From positions 1 through 64,000 of the forward strand of contig JBFXEX010000008.1 of NCBI GenBank assembly GCA_050179645.1: a DNA stretch of 64,000 bases, written 5' to 3'. Below are positions 62,259 through 64,000 of this stretch, in pieces (position 1 is the stretch's first letter; each line of letters starts with the position of its first letter). The position numbers and the translations under genes were made by a program. Below the pieces are notes generated by a model that made no database searches, was not told the DNA's origin, and saw nothing but the letters and a program-made list of their open reading frames with translations. Origin of the DNA: VAZQ01 sp050179645 (lineage in GTDB: Bacteria > Pseudomonadota > Alphaproteobacteria > Rhizobiales > Xanthobacteraceae).

Positions 62259-62418
62259 GTGTCCCGGCGCAGTTCATCGCCATAAATGCGACCGCGCGCG
62301 CTCGACGCGCCAAGGCGAAGCGCCGCAGACCCGGGGCTGCAAACCCCGGATTGCAAACCGCGTCCATCGCGGTCCCGGATCGGCAGTGCAGCACTCCGTG
62401 CTGCACTGCATCGGACAC
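62259..62418. repeat. Palindromic repeat, GTGTCCCGG family (reverse copy)
   Basis: Contains GTGTCCCGG at the left, and GGTCCCGGATCGGCAGTGCAGC... ending TCGGACAC at the right. The right half is the reverse complement of a large part of the element at 54153-54273. It fills the gap between the CAP gene and clpB. Confidence 0.72.
62383..62409. terminator. Perfect 12-base stem hairpin, possible terminator of clpB
   Basis: GCAGTGCAGCAC, a three-base loop TCC, then GTGCTGCACTGC, fully complementary. It lies 23 bases beyond the clpB stop and also faces the CAP gene, so it could stop transcription from both sides. There is no clear run of U. Confidence 0.45.
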
Positions 62419-62431
62419 AGAGAAGGACAGA

Positions 62432-64000
<1,569 letters not shown>

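Overview
The window is about 64 kb of GC-rich (roughly 65-67 %), gene-dense bacterial chromosome. The gene complement points to an alphaproteobacterium of the Hyphomicrobiales (Bradyrhizobium / Rhodopseudomonas / Xanthobacteraceae-like): an NdvA-type cyclic glucan exporter, many Bug-type solute-binding proteins and CoA-dependent catabolic genes, a TolB/TPR adenylate cyclase, and palindromic intergenic repeats typical of that order. The lineage is inferred from gene content, not from a marker-gene phylogeny. There is no insertion sequence, prophage, CRISPR array or replication origin. One tRNA gene is present. The first gene lacks its 5' end and the last (clpB) lacks its 5' end because they cross the window edges.

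Layout. 1-4.7 kb: truncated FAD monooxygenase, a small protein, an adenylate cyclase with TolB-like and TPR parts, an HNH endonuclease. 4.9-8.3 kb: Bug-type binding protein, dsbB, tRNA-Leu(CAA), a GH114-like secreted protein. 8.3-18.0 kb (+ strand): GMC oxidoreductase with a Tat-targeted small subunit, an alpha/beta hydrolase, a CMD protein, an LLM flavin oxidoreductase, then a complete coenzyme F420 pathway (cofE, cofD, cofC, fused cofGH) with overlapping genes. 25.4-17.9 kb (- strand): a seven-gene catabolic operon converging on the F420 operon: TPP enzyme, RpiR regulator, two CaiB/BaiF CoA-transferase subunits, enoyl-CoA hydratase, thiolase-fold protein, DUF35 protein. 25.7-34.7 kb: LysR regulator divergent from an NdvA-type exporter, a true thiolase, D,D-carboxypeptidase, CobW GTPase, a baeRF protein, a dienelactone hydrolase. 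34.8-48.6 kb: FATP-like acyl-CoA synthetase with a DUF924 gene, then a four-gene RND efflux operon with a PuuE/NodB-type deacetylase on each side. 48.7-57.5 kb: YfhO-like membrane protein, an ABC importer with a hydrolase gene inside its gene set, a second Bug protein. 57.5-64 kb: chemoreceptor, MscS channel with DUF3772, CAP-domain lipoprotein, clpB.

The best candidate for an undescribed system is the 17.9-25.4 kb operon. Its parts resemble the CoA-transferase / hydratase / thiolase+DUF35 set used for benzylsuccinate oxidation. However, the 'thiolase' has lost its nucleophilic Cys (Gly85) and its catalytic His (Tyr280), and has Tyr331 in place of the GHP motif. This is the pattern of Ltp2-type retro-aldolases of steroid side-chain degradation. 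One of the two CoA-transferase subunits lacks the catalytic Asp (Gln174 instead of the Asp171 of its partner). Together they suggest CoA activation by a heteromeric transferase, hydration, then aldol cleavage rather than thiolysis, with a TPP enzyme acting on a 2-oxo or 2-hydroxy intermediate. The substrate is unknown. The adjoining F420 operon, preceded by a likely F420-dependent LLM oxidoreductase, is the second point of interest.
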